This document shows positions 46,940 through 55,619 of a stretch of 64,000 nucleotides of DNA, one piece after another. The position numbers and the translations under genes were made by a program. The stretch lies in contig NZ_CP150096.1 in the NCBI RefSeq assembly GCF_038396765.1, forward strand, positions 5,625,001-5,689,000, given 5' to 3'. The notes beneath the pieces are model-generated. The model did no database searches. It worked only from the letters and a program-made list of their open reading frames with translations, and was not told the DNA's origin. Position 1 is the first letter of the stretch, and each line of letters opens with the position of its first letter. The stretch is from Chitinophaga caseinilytica (lineage in GTDB: Bacteria > Bacteroidota > Bacteroidia > Chitinophagales > Chitinophagaceae).

Positions 46940-48346
46940 TTACAGGTGGATAGCTTCGCCATAAGCCGCCTCGATGGCATCTTTTACCGCCTCGGCCATG
47001 GTCGGGTGCGGGTGGATGCTGTTGAGCACTTCCTGGTAAGTGGTTTCCAGGGTGCGGGCGGTAACGGTCTGCACGATGGCTTCCGTCACGTTCGCGCCGA
47101 TCATGTGGGTGCCCAGCCATTCGCCGTATTTGGCGTCGAAGATCACTTTTACGAAACCTTCGGTAGCGCCGGCGCCAACGGCCTTGCCGGAAGCGGTATA
47201 GGGGAATTTGCCCACTTTCACTTCGTAGCCTGCTTCTTTCGCCGCTTTCTCGGTATAACCTACGGAAGCGATCTCGGGTGCGCAATACGTACATCCCGGA
47301 ACGTTGTTGTAGTCAACAACTGCGGGTTTGTGGCTGTATTTCTTCTCGTTGTAGGCGATGGCTTCCACGCAGATGATCGCTTCGCGGGAAGCAACGTGCG
47401 CGAGGGCCTGGCCGGGAACGATGTCGCCGATGGCGTAAACGCCGGCAACATTGGTTGCGTAGTATTTATCGACCAGTACCTTGCCCTTGTCGGTTTTAAC
47501 GCCGAGGGTTTCGAGGCCGATGTTTTCGATGTTGGAGGTGATGCCCACGGCGCTCAGCACAACGTCGGCTTCGAGGGTCACTTCGCCGGAAGCGGTTTTC
47601 ACCTTGGCTTTCACGCCGGTTTTGGTGGCTTCAACGGCTTCTACGGAAGAATTGGTCATCACGTCGATGCCTTTCTTCTTGTAGATTTTTTCCAGTTCCT
47701 TGGAGATATCTTCGTCTTCCACCGGCACGATGCGCGGCATGAATTCAACGATGGTCACTTTGGTGCCCATGGTAGCGTAGAAGTAAGCGAATTCCACGCC
47801 GATGGCGCCGGAACCTACTACGATCATGCTTTTGGGCTGTGTGGGGAGGTTCATGGCCTCGCGGTAGCCGATCACGGTTTTGCCGTCGATCTTCAGATTC
47901 GGCAGCTCGCGGGAGCGGGCACCGGTGGCGAGGATGATATGTTTGGCTTCGTGAACGGCGGTTTTACCGTCTTTGTCGGTCACTTCCACCTGTCCTTTCG
48001 CTTTCAGTTTACCGTTGCCGAGGAGCACGTCGATCTTGTTCTTCTTCATGAGGAACTGAACGCCTTTGCTCATTTTGTCGGCCGCGCCGCGGGAACGTTT
48101 GATCACCGCGGGGAAATCAGCTTTCGCATCGCCTACGGTCACGCCGTAATCTTTGGAATGCTGGATATATTCCATTACCTGTGCAGATTTCAACAATGCC
48201 TTGGTTGGGATACATCCCCAGTTCAAACAGATACCGCCCAAATTCTCCCGTTCTACTATCGCTGTTTTAAAACCCAGTTGAGAAGCCCGGATAGCCGCCA
48301 CGTATCCACCGGGACCGCTACCAATTACGATTACGTCGTATGCCAT
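46940..48346 (-). CDS. lpdA: Dihydrolipoyl dehydrogenase (E3)
   Basis: 468 aa FAD flavoprotein that reoxidises lipoamide in 2-oxoacid dehydrogenase complexes and the glycine cleavage system. The FAD-binding GSGPGGYVAAIRASQLG is at 9-25, the redox disulfide in GGICLNWGCIPTKA (Cys 40, Cys 45), the NAD-binding VVGSGAIGVEFAYFYATMG in the middle, and the dimer-interface active-site HPHPTMAEAV near the C-terminus. All functional residues are present. It stands alone, with no E1 or E2 genes in the window, and has a terminator. Confidence 0.97.
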   Translation of the reverse strand: MAYDVIVIGSGPGGYVAAIRASQLGFKTAIVERENLGGICLNWGCIPTKALLKSAQVMEYIQHSKDYGVTVGDAKADFPAVIKRSRGAADKMSKGVQFLMKKNKIDVLLGNGKLKAKGQVEVTDKDGKTAVHEAKHIILATGARSRELPNLKIDGKTVIGYREAMNLPTQPKSMIVVGSGAIGVEFAYFYATMGTKVTIVEFMPRIVPVEDEDISKELEKIYKKKGIDVMTNSSVEAVEATKTGVKAKVKTASGEVTLEADVVLSAVGITSNIENIGLETLGVKTDKGKVLVDKYYATNVAGVYAIGDIVPGQALAHVASREAIICVEAIAYNEKKYSHKPAVVDYNNVPGCTYCAPEIASVGYTEKAAKEAGYEVKVGKFPYTASGKAVGAGATEGFVKVIFDAKYGEWLGTHMIGANVTEAIVQTVTARTLETTYQEVLNSIHPHPTMAEAVKDAIEAAYGEAIHL

Positions 48347-48373
48347 ATTGCTTGATTTTTAAAATAAACGTGG

Positions 48374-48381
48374 CAAATGTA
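48374..48381 (-). promoter_or_regulatory. Candidate -7 box upstream of lpdA
   Basis: On the minus strand this reads TACATTTG, a match to TAnnTTTG, 27 bases upstream of the ATG. Confidence 0.4.
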
Positions 48382-48453
48382 GTAAAAAAAGGAAAGTTAC
48401 CCATGATATCCGCCCAGACATGACAATGCCGGGATACTCGGCCCAACGGCCAT

Positions 48454-48483
48454 AAAAAAGGCCCCCTTGCGCAGGGGGCCCTT
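48454..48483 (-). terminator. Intrinsic terminator of lolA
   Basis: GGCCCCCTTGC and GCAGGGGGCC form a GC-rich stem, followed on the minus strand by six T residues. Confidence 0.88.
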
Positions 48484-48505
48484 TCGATATCTTCCGAAGC
48501 CGTAA

Positions 48506-49174
48506 TTACCTGAGGTCCACCACCTCAACGCCGGGATGCTTCTTGGCGTCGAAAGTGAACATATCGTCGGTCACCGCGCCATTGGGCTGGAAACTGTTGA
48601 TCTCGTAAGTATAACGGTTGCCGTTTTTCTCGAACACTTTCATGCGCGCCAGCGTCTGCGTCTTCTTGTCCACATCGATCAGCACTTTGAAAAAAGGCTT
48701 CGATTTGTCGGTCGGGGTGAGCTCGATATTCTGCAACACTTTCCCTTTTTCGCTGGTTTCGCCGTTGAGTTTGTACAGGAAATCCTTGTCGTAGAAGTTG
48801 GTGAAGATCTTCGCCGGGGTCATGCCCTGGCTGCTTTGGTCCACATTATTGATGGTCACCTCGTTCACGTCTTTGGCGTAGGTCCAGGAAGTCTTGTTGT
48901 CGCTGATGATCTCCTGGTCGCCCATCACCACCTTATATTTCGTGCCTTTCACGTACACCGAGCCCTTTTTGGAGTCGGACACGCTGTTATTGGCACCTTC
49001 CACTTTCAAAACGAAATTGGCGATAACAGATTTGAGGGACTTGAACTTTTTGCTCACGTTGTCGAGCACCACCTTGGCCTTCGGATCGCTTTTGCCCGTC
49101 TGTGCCATGGCGCCGCCCATCAGTCCGCAAAGAACCAGCCCCGTAAATACCGTTTTCTTGATCATTCTGTTCAT
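48506..49174 (-). CDS. lolA: LolA-like outer-membrane lipoprotein carrier
   Basis: 222 aa from the ATG at 49174; 49165 is also possible. Signal peptide (IKKTVFTGLVLCGLMGGAMAQ), then a single LolA-type half-barrel domain: VLDNVSKKFKSLKSVIANFV, GSVYVKGTKYKVVMGDQEII, DNKTSWTYAKDVNEVTI and EINSFQPNGAVTDDMFTFDA. It should ferry lipoproteins across the periplasm; relatives of unknown cargo share the fold. It lies 92 bases downstream of ftsK on the same strand, an arrangement I recall as common in Bacteroidota. Confidence 0.88.
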   Translation of the reverse strand: MNRMIKKTVFTGLVLCGLMGGAMAQTGKSDPKAKVVLDNVSKKFKSLKSVIANFVLKVEGANNSVSDSKKGSVYVKGTKYKVVMGDQEIISDNKTSWTYAKDVNEVTINNVDQSSQGMTPAKIFTNFYDKDFLYKLNGETSEKGKVLQNIELTPTDKSKPFFKVLIDVDKKTQTLARMKVFEKNGNRYTYEINSFQPNGAVTDDMFTFDAKKHPGVEVVDLR

Positions 49175-49266
49175 TTTAAGTTTATTCTCAGGTAAGATAG
49201 ACAAATGTTATGCCGACACGTTTAAATCCCCCTGTTAAAGAAATGCAAAATTATTACAAATTATGC

Positions 49267-51897
49267 TTATAACATACTATTCAGGATCTCTTCGAGGTCG
49301 GCTTCCGTTTTCACGTTCACTTCCCTGGCCTTGCTGCCCATGTTGGGGCCCACGATCCCGGCGGCTTCCAGCTGGTCCATGAGCCGGCCCGCCCTGTTAT
49401 AGCCCAGTTTCATGCGGCGTTGCAGCAAAGATGTGGATCCCTGCTGGTTTTGCACGATCACACGGGCCGCTTCCTCAAACAGCGGGTCGCGGTCGGCCAG
49501 GCTGAAATCCTTCCCTTCCATGTCTTTCTCATCAATATATTCCGGCAGCAGGAACGCATCCGGGTAGCCGCGCTGTTCACCGATGAATTCGGCCACAGAC
49601 TCCACTTCCGGCGTATCCACGAAGGCGCACTGGAGGCGCACCACCTCGCCGTTGAAGGAAATGAGCATATCGCCCTGGCCGATCAGCTGCTCCGCACCGC
49701 CGGTATCGAGGATGGTGCGGGAGTCGATCTTCGAGGAAACCTTGAACGCGATACGCGCCGGGAAGTTGGCTTTGATGGTACCGGTAATGATATTGACGGA
49801 CGGGCGCTGCGTGGCGATGATGAGGTGGATGCCCACGGCGCGCGCCAGCTGGGCCAACCGCGCGATCGGCATTTCCACTTCCTTGCCGGCTGTCATGATC
49901 AGGTCGGCGAACTCGTCGATCACCAGAACGATGAACGGCAGGTAGCGATGCCCTTTCTGCGGATTGAGGCGGCGCTGGGTGAACTTGGCGTTGTACTCGC
50001 GGATATTGCGCGTACCGGCTTCCTTCAGCAGGTCGTACCGCAAATCCATCTCGATACAAAGCGCATTGAGCGTATGCACCACCTTTTTGGTATCGGTGAT
50101 GATGGCGTCTTCCTCACCCGGCAGCTTCGCGAGGAAGTGCTTCTCGATGAGCTTGTACAGGCTCAGCTCCACTTTCTTCGGGTCTACCAGCACGAATTTC
50201 AGCTGGGAAGGATGTTTTTTGTACAGCAGGGAAACGAGCAGGGTATTGATACCCACCGACTTACCTTGCCCGGTAGCGCCCGCCATGAGCAGGTGGGGCA
50301 TTTTGGCGAGGTCGGCGATGAAATTCTCGTTATCGATCTTTTTGCCGATGGCGATGGGCAGGTCCATCTGGCTATGCTGGAATTTATCGGACGCGAGCAT
50401 GTTCCGGAGCGAAACGATGGTTTTCTTCACGTTTGGCACCTCGATACCGATGGTACCGCGGCCCGGGATGGGCGCGATGATACGGATGCCGAGCGCGGAA
50501 AGGCTCAGTGCGATGTCGTCTTCCAGGTTTTTGATCCGGGAGATGCGCACGCCGGCCGCCGGTACGATTTCGTACAGGGTAACGGTGGGGCCCACGGTGG
50601 CGCTGATCTTCTGGATGGAAATATCGTAGTTCTTGAGGGTGTCGATGATCTGGTTCTTGTTCTTTTCCAGCTCCGACGCGTCTTGCACGATCTTGTCCGA
50701 CCCGTGGTTTTCCAACAGGTCGAGCGCCGGGTATTTATAGTCGCGCAGGTCGAGCGTGGGCTCGTAGGGGTCTACGGGCACGGCTTCGCGGACGGGCACG
50801 ATCTCTTCCACTTCCTCGTCTGTCGGGTCTTCATACACCGGTTTGATCTCGAAGGCCACGTCTTCCACCACTTTCGGTTTGCGGGGCGCTGGCGGCGGAA
50901 TATCGAGCGGGATGGGTGCAGGCTCCGGTTCGGGCAGTGGTTGCGGCGGCGGCGCATCGTCGTGAATGGTGAGTTTCAGCTCTTCCAGCGCCAGGTCTTC
51001 TTCCGGTTCGGGCATGGCGAACGGCGGCGGGGTGGTGGCGAAGGGGGCGGTTTCTTCCCTTTCGATCAACTGTAAAGCCGGATCGAACGCTTCTTCTTCC
51101 TCTTCCTTGAAAACGGGCGGGGCATCGCCTTTCAGGCCGTTGTAGCGGTCGTTGATGGAAGGCGCGTTCCGCAGGTCTTCCACTTCCCCTTCATCTTCCG
51201 CCTCTTCTTCCGCATAGGCCGGCATTACCGGTTTGGCGGCTTTGGCCTGTTTTTCGGGCCATTTGAAATCGAGGTTGAACTTCCAGATGAGCCAGCAGAT
51301 GCCTGCGGTGATGAGCAGCAGGCCGGTGCCGGTTTTCCCGAGAAATCCGCTCACCCATTTATTCAGCGCGTCGCCCATGGCGCCGCCCCATGGGAAGGCC
51401 GATTTGCCGGAAAGGAAAGCGAACGTCATGCTGAGGAAAAGCAATCCGAAGATGATGTATTTCACATTTCGCCAGAAGCGGAAAACCCTCCGCCCCACGA
51501 TGAAATTGATGCCTACGATAAAGAAAAAATACGTGAACAGGTACGACGCCACGCCGAACCCTTTATAGAAAAACCAGTGCGACGTGAACGCGCCCAGCCT
51601 TCCCAGCAGGTTGTCTACATCCACATCGTCGCGGAAAAGCACGGAAGAGGAATAGCGGAATACCTTGTCCTGGTCTTCTTCCCAGGTGAAGAGATAAGAC
51701 GTGAACGCGATGAAACAATAAAGGGCCAGCAGCAGGAAAACGGCGCCCAGCACTTTGTGGGTCCGCTCGTCCTTCACCAGTTCCCGCACTTTCACTTCCG
51801 GCTCCTTGTCGGGCTTGAGCACGTCGGGACTCGGGGCCGGGGCCTCTTTCTTCTTTTTTGGTTCTTTCTTCTCTGATTTCAGTTTGTTACCTGCCAT
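49267..51897 (-). CDS. ftsK: DNA translocase FtsK/SpoIIIE
   Basis: 876 aa from the ATG at 51897 (MAGNKLKSEKKEPKKKKEAP). A basic N-terminal tail is followed by four TM helices (~50-220), an acidic, Pro-rich linker (~230-400) and the motor. The alpha/beta motor has the Walker A motif GATGQGKSVGINTLL (about 540) and Walker B FIVLVIDEFADLIM. The C-terminal gamma winged helix reads STSLLQRRMKLGYNRAGRLM, which reads polar DNA sequences to direct chromosome dimer resolution at the septum. Its length and linker are normal for this phylum. Confidence 0.97.
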   Translation of the reverse strand: MAGNKLKSEKKEPKKKKEAPAPSPDVLKPDKEPEVKVRELVKDERTHKVLGAVFLLLALYCFIAFTSYLFTWEEDQDKVFRYSSSVLFRDDVDVDNLLGRLGAFTSHWFFYKGFGVASYLFTYFFFIVGINFIVGRRVFRFWRNVKYIIFGLLFLSMTFAFLSGKSAFPWGGAMGDALNKWVSGFLGKTGTGLLLITAGICWLIWKFNLDFKWPEKQAKAAKPVMPAYAEEEAEDEGEVEDLRNAPSINDRYNGLKGDAPPVFKEEEEEAFDPALQLIEREETAPFATTPPPFAMPEPEEDLALEELKLTIHDDAPPPQPLPEPEPAPIPLDIPPPAPRKPKVVEDVAFEIKPVYEDPTDEEVEEIVPVREAVPVDPYEPTLDLRDYKYPALDLLENHGSDKIVQDASELEKNKNQIIDTLKNYDISIQKISATVGPTVTLYEIVPAAGVRISRIKNLEDDIALSLSALGIRIIAPIPGRGTIGIEVPNVKKTIVSLRNMLASDKFQHSQMDLPIAIGKKIDNENFIADLAKMPHLLMAGATGQGKSVGINTLLVSLLYKKHPSQLKFVLVDPKKVELSLYKLIEKHFLAKLPGEEDAIITDTKKVVHTLNALCIEMDLRYDLLKEAGTRNIREYNAKFTQRRLNPQKGHRYLPFIVLVIDEFADLIMTAGKEVEMPIARLAQLARAVGIHLIIATQRPSVNIITGTIKANFPARIAFKVSSKIDSRTILDTGGAEQLIGQGDMLISFNGEVVRLQCAFVDTPEVESVAEFIGEQRGYPDAFLLPEYIDEKDMEGKDFSLADRDPLFEEAARVIVQNQQGSTSLLQRRMKLGYNRAGRLMDQLEAAGIVGPNMGSKAREVNVKTEADLEEILNSML

Positions 51898-51939
51898 AAT
51901 CGAATTCAAAATTAAACTATAGCCGGGCAATCGCGGAAA

Positions 51940-53031
51940 TTATTTCCGCAGGCCGGTTTGATGCCGTATCCAGTTGGATATTTCGCTGAGCACGGCTGGT
52001 GATATGGTTTCCGTCAGTCGTCCGTATTCCTGGCCCTGACAGGTTTTGCATGTTTGAAAAAGATGGTTGAGCCCGGGCATTTCGCGGATATCCGCATTTT
52101 TAATGCCGTTCTTCCATCCCGGAAGATGAACGCTGCTGACCACCTGCACGTCTTTATCGCCGTTGAGCGCCAGCACCGGACATTTCACTTTGGCAAAATA
52201 GGGTTTTGGATCGAAACGGACGATGGAAAGGTATTCAGGTGTCAGATATTGTGACGAAACCTGTTGTATGAACGTCCCTTCCTGCATGTTTTTCTGAATA
52301 CCCGGATTATCGTCGTACTGCACTTTGGCGTTGCTGCGGATGCGGGCCCTCAGTGCGGCAGTGTCTTTTTCCTGTAAAATGGCGTCCATCATCCTGCGCT
52401 GGTAGCCCAGCTGTTGTTGCAGGATCGAATCGCCGACCTGGAATTGTGCGAGGATCGCTTTCGTCTGGCTCATGATCAGCTCGTCCCCGCTCACGCCCGG
52501 CCCCGCCAGCGAAACGAGAAATGCGACGTCTTTGTTGCCTGCCGCCAGCTCCAGCCCGATGGCGCCACCTTCGCTATGGCCCAGCACGCCGATCTTTTTC
52601 ACATCCACGTCCACCCTGCCTTTCAAATATTCCAGCGCAGCGCCGGCGTCTCTTGTAAACTCCGCGATGCCGCTGCCTTTCATACTGCCGGTGCTCTCCC
52701 CTACCCCGCGATCGTCGTACCGCAGCACGGCGATGCCGTTGCGGGTGAGGTAATCGGCGATGACCAGGAAAGTCTTATGCCCGAGGATGTTGCTGTTCCG
52801 GTCTTGCGGGCCGCTGCCGGAAATGAGGATCACGGCCGGGTACTTCCCGGGCTCGAACGGGCGGGTGAAAGTGCCTGCCAGGGAAAGACTGTCTTTCCGG
52901 TTGGGGAAATACACGTTTTCCACGTGATAGGGATATTTGGGCTTGGGTTCCTGGGGGCGCTCCTGCCCGTAGGCCGTCAATGCCGTTGCCAGCAAGGCCA
53001 GCACGAAATGGAGTTTGTGCAAGATCGACAT
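51940..53031 (-). CDS. Exported alpha/beta hydrolase
   Basis: 363 aa with a signal peptide (MSILHKLHFVLALLATALTAYGQ). The hydrolase fold shows the oxyanion segment ILISGSGPQDRNSN, YDDRGVGESTG, and the nucleophile elbow GHSEGG (Ser 153). A late LALNGDKDVQV likely supplies the acid and MPGLNHLFQ the catalytic His. It resembles the Hydrolase_4 / prolyl-oligopeptidase-like esterases secreted by Bacteroidota. The substrate is unknown. It lies 42 bases upstream of ftsK on the same strand. Confidence 0.88.
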   Translation of the reverse strand: MSILHKLHFVLALLATALTAYGQERPQEPKPKYPYHVENVYFPNRKDSLSLAGTFTRPFEPGKYPAVILISGSGPQDRNSNILGHKTFLVIADYLTRNGIAVLRYDDRGVGESTGSMKGSGIAEFTRDAGAALEYLKGRVDVDVKKIGVLGHSEGGAIGLELAAGNKDVAFLVSLAGPGVSGDELIMSQTKAILAQFQVGDSILQQQLGYQRRMMDAILQEKDTAALRARIRSNAKVQYDDNPGIQKNMQEGTFIQQVSSQYLTPEYLSIVRFDPKPYFAKVKCPVLALNGDKDVQVVSSVHLPGWKNGIKNADIREMPGLNHLFQTCKTCQGQEYGRLTETISPAVLSEISNWIRHQTGLRK

Positions 53032-53242
53032 GTGTGAATGATTTGCAGGTTTGTTGGACGCGGGTCCTTATGCAAAATATATGCAGGAATTGTGAATTCA
53101 GCAAAATGATGTGGCGGGGAGGAGAATTTCCGGACGCCCGCGGGTTGCCGGGCGCCCGGGCCGTGGCACGGCAAAAGCCGCGTCCCTGTTGGCAAGACGC
53201 ATATTTTCATAGGCCCCGTTCCGGGAAACGGCTAAAAAAAGA

Positions 53243-53629
53243 TTATTTCTTCAGTACGCCAACCAGCAGGCAAATCCAACCGGCGATGAAGAGCAGTCCA
53301 CCCACGGGCGTGATGGCGCCGATGCCGCGGAGCCCTACGGTTTCGGTGGCTTTCAGCAACGTCAGCACGTACAGCGAGCCCGAGAACAGGAGGATGCCCC
53401 CGAGGAAGAGGCGCCCGGCCCACACGAGTTGCGGCGACGGCGCGTGGGCGTACAGGATGCCTACCGCCAGCAGTGCGAACACGTGGTAGAACTGGTAGGT
53501 AACGCCGGTCTGGAACGTGCTCACGGTTTCTGGCGGCACGAGTTCCTTGAGCTTGTGCGCGCCGAATGCGCCGAGTACCACGGAAAGGGCGCCGAGGGCG
53601 GCGGCCCAGACTAAAAACGATTTATGCAT
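53243..53629 (-). CDS. DUF423 membrane protein
   Basis: 128 aa with four TM helices (WAAALGALSVVLGAFGAHKL is the first; ITPVGGLLFIAGWICLLVGV is the last). The pattern GAFGAHxLK near residue 25 and TFQTGVTYQFYHVFALLAVG are diagnostic for DUF423 (E. coli YgdD family). Function is not known. Its start overlaps the end of aroK by 8 bases, so it is translated from the PPTase-aroK-DUF423 transcript. Confidence 0.93.
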   Translation of the reverse strand: MHKSFLVWAAALGALSVVLGAFGAHKLKELVPPETVSTFQTGVTYQFYHVFALLAVGILYAHAPSPQLVWAGRLFLGGILLFSGSLYVLTLLKATETVGLRGIGAITPVGGLLFIAGWICLLVGVLKK

Positions 53630-54128
53630 GGTGGATCAGTTTGTCAAAAGTCTCCAAAGTTATCTCATCGTCACTGATGATCACCTGACTTTGCTCATAA
53701 TATGGCTGGCGTTCCAGTAATTTTTTCTCGGTGAAGGCGGCCAGATCTTCCGGCGTAAGGTCCTGGATGAGGGGGCGCTTGTGCTGTTTCCGCTGGAGGC
53801 GCTCTACCATCACGGCAACGGAAGGGTTGAGCCAGATCGTTTTACCGGCTTCGTTCATGAAATCCATGGTGTCGGAGAAACAGGGCGTTCCGCCGCCGCA
53901 GGAGATGAGGAAGCTGTCGTTATCAAACGTCAGTTCGCGCAGCAGCCTGCTTTCCAGCTCGCGGAAATAGGTTTCGCCTTTGGTGTTGAAGATATCGGCG
54001 ACCGGCATGCCTTCGTACTCCACGATCACATCGTCGAGGTCGAAGAACGGCAGGTTCCAGTGGGCGGCGAGCTGCTTGCCCCAATAGGATTTTCCGGCTC
54101 CCATAAAACCCAGGAGAAAAATTTTCAT
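53622..54128 (-). CDS. aroK: Shikimate kinase
   Basis: 168 aa cytoplasmic enzyme that phosphorylates shikimate at the 3-OH in aromatic amino acid synthesis. The ATG at 54128 gives MKIFLLGFMGAGKSYWGKQL with Walker A at residues 7-14. FFDLDDVIVEYEGMPVADIF contains the shikimate-binding Asp; ETYFRELESRLL and ISCGGGTPC follow, then the lid Arg in KRPLIQD. Its start overlaps the PPTase stop by 4 bases and its end overlaps DUF423 by 8, so the three are translationally linked. Confidence 0.95.
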   Translation of the reverse strand: MKIFLLGFMGAGKSYWGKQLAAHWNLPFFDLDDVIVEYEGMPVADIFNTKGETYFRELESRLLRELTFDNDSFLISCGGGTPCFSDTMDFMNEAGKTIWLNPSVAVMVERLQRKQHKRPLIQDLTPEDLAAFTEKKLLERQPYYEQSQVIISDDEITLETFDKLIHHA

Positions 54129-54766
54129 GGCTCGTTCGGTTGTTTGTTTTCGCCGGCCGTCCAGGCGAGGCATAGGTTATTGTCGATGATGTATTGCATG
54201 TTGAGGCAAGCCATCTTGTCTTCTTTCAGAAAATCGCAGACGAGCATGCCCGTTTGCTGCAGGGGGAAAGCCTGGAGTTGCATATTGGCCTTAAAATCGA
54301 GCCCGCCGAGGCCGTACCATTTGTAAACGGCTTCCTTGGCCGACCAGCAAACGGTCTGGTGTTCCAGTTTCCGGATGCCGGAGATGAACTGTTGTTCGCG
54401 CTCGGCGAGGAATTTGTGGGCTACCCTCCCAATTTTGGGCTGCACGTTTTCGATATCGATGCCCACATGTTCGCGGGTGCTCACGATAGCGGCGGCAAAA
54501 TCGCCACAATGCGAGATGGAAAAATAATAAGGATTTCCCGGAATATACGGTTTTCTGCTGTCGAGCACCCTTATTTCATGGACGGGCAGGTCGGGGAACA
54601 GTTCCACGAGCAGGTAACGCCCCGCAAAATGCTGGAGGCGCTTGTGCGGATGGTGAACGCCGGGGTCGATGTTCACCCTTTCCCTGAAAAACCCTTCTTC
54701 TTCACCAATTTTCCACACTCCCAGCCGGGTGGCGGGATCGATTTGTATCGTTCGTATTAAAGCCAT
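54125..54766 (-). CDS. 4'-phosphopantetheinyl transferase superfamily protein
   Basis: 213 aa. The Sfp-type signatures are present: YYFSISHCGDFAAAIVS, the Mg-binding HVGIDIENVQP, and WSAKEAVYKWYGLGGLDF. It transfers the phosphopantetheine arm from CoA to a carrier protein. In Bacteroidota such proteins may serve the fatty-acid ACP or natural-product carriers; no biosynthetic cluster is in view, so a housekeeping role is more likely. It overlaps aroK (ATGA) and is divergent from dcd with a 67-bp gap. Confidence 0.9.
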   Translation of the reverse strand: MALIRTIQIDPATRLGVWKIGEEEGFFRERVNIDPGVHHPHKRLQHFAGRYLLVELFPDLPVHEIRVLDSRKPYIPGNPYYFSISHCGDFAAAIVSTREHVGIDIENVQPKIGRVAHKFLAEREQQFISGIRKLEHQTVCWSAKEAVYKWYGLGGLDFKANMQLQAFPLQQTGMLVCDFLKEDKMACLNMQYIIDNNLCLAWTAGENKQPNEP

Positions 54767-54833
54767 AAATTCGCCGCTTAAACGCGAATTTAACGGGAAT
54801 TAAGCAACCGGCCTAACCTAAACACCATCACGC

Positions 54834-55370
54834 ATGATCTTGTCTGACAAAAGAATTCTGGAGGAAATTGAAAAGGGCACCATCGTGATCAGCCCTTACG
54901 ACCGGAAGTACCTCGGTACCAACTCGTACGACGTGCACCTGGGCAAATACCTGGCTACGTACGCAGACCGGGTGCTGGACGCCCGCCGTCACAACGAGAT
55001 CGTGCATTTCGAAATCCCTGACGAAGGTTTCGTGCTGCAGCCCAACACCCTCTACCTGGGCGTTACGCTCGAATACACGGAAACCCACGCCCATGTGCCC
55101 TTCCTGGAAGGCAAAAGCAGCACCGGCCGCCTGGGGATCGATATCCATGCCACCGCCGGCAAAGGCGATGTAGGTTTCTGCAACACCTGGACGCTGGAGA
55201 TCTCCTGCGCCCAACCCGTCCGCATTTACCACGGCATGCCTATCGGACAGCTCATTTATTTCGTGGTGGAAGGCCAGATCGAAACGCTCTACAACAAGAA
55301 AGGCAACGCCAAATACAACGGCCGCACCGTTCGCCCCGTGGAATCCATGATGTGGAAGAACGAGTTCTAA
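54834..55370 (+). CDS. dcd: dCTP deaminase
   Basis: 178 aa cytoplasmic enzyme that converts dCTP to dUTP for thymidylate synthesis. Signatures: MILSDKRILEEIEKGTIVIS, GTNSYDVHLGKYLATY, and the catalytic block GKSSTGRLGIDIHATAGKGD with FCNTWTLEIS. The C-terminus binds nucleotide (NAKYNGRTVRPVESMMW). A bifunctional dUTPase-type chain cannot be excluded from sequence, but length and motifs fit the monofunctional form. Confidence 0.96.
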   Translation: MILSDKRILEEIEKGTIVISPYDRKYLGTNSYDVHLGKYLATYADRVLDARRHNEIVHFEIPDEGFVLQPNTLYLGVTLEYTETHAHVPFLEGKSSTGRLGIDIHATAGKGDVGFCNTWTLEISCAQPVRIYHGMPIGQLIYFVVEGQIETLYNKKGNAKYNGRTVRPVESMMWKNEF

Positions 55371-55389
55371 GCCGGAACGATATTGCTGG

Positions 55390-55425
55390 AACGGGCTGCA
55401 CCTTGCGGGGATGCAGCCCGTTTTA
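55390..55425 (+). terminator. Intrinsic terminator of dcd
   Basis: An 11-bp perfect stem (AACGGGCTGCA and its complement) is followed by a short T run, 19 bases after the dcd stop. Confidence 0.82.
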
Positions 55426-55460
55426 TTTCCCACAGGGTGGTCACGTCCTAAAATAGGTTT

Positions 55461-55530
55461 ACCGTATGGATACAGTACAGATATAGTAGGGATACAGTAG
55501 GGATACCGTACTGTAACCGTACTAATTGAG
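55461..55530. repeat. Dispersed 11-bp-unit repeat element, copy 2
   Basis: After ACCGTATGG come five 11-bp units (55470-55524): ATACAGTACAG, ATATAGTAGGG, ATACAGTAGGG, ATACCGTACTG and TAACCGTACTA, then ATTGAG. The inverted repeat TACAGTAC (55471-55478) and GTACTGTA (55508-55515) is 29 nt apart, 11 less than in copy 1 at 7571-7650. It lies between the terminators of dcd and the convergent serine-hydrolase gene. Confidence 0.85.
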
Positions 55531-55563
55531 TAGTTGAACGATCGCTTTAGTTGAACGGCTGAT

Positions 55564-55595
55564 AAAAAAAGCCGGCTCAACATAGGAGCCGGCTT
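55564..55595 (-). terminator. Intrinsic terminator of the serine hydrolase gene
   Basis: AAGCCGGCTC pairs with GAGCCGGCTT across a 7-nt loop; the minus-strand tail has seven T residues interrupted near the stem. Confidence 0.88.
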
Positions 55596-55619
55596 CGTTT
55601 ATAATGTATATGTCGCTGA

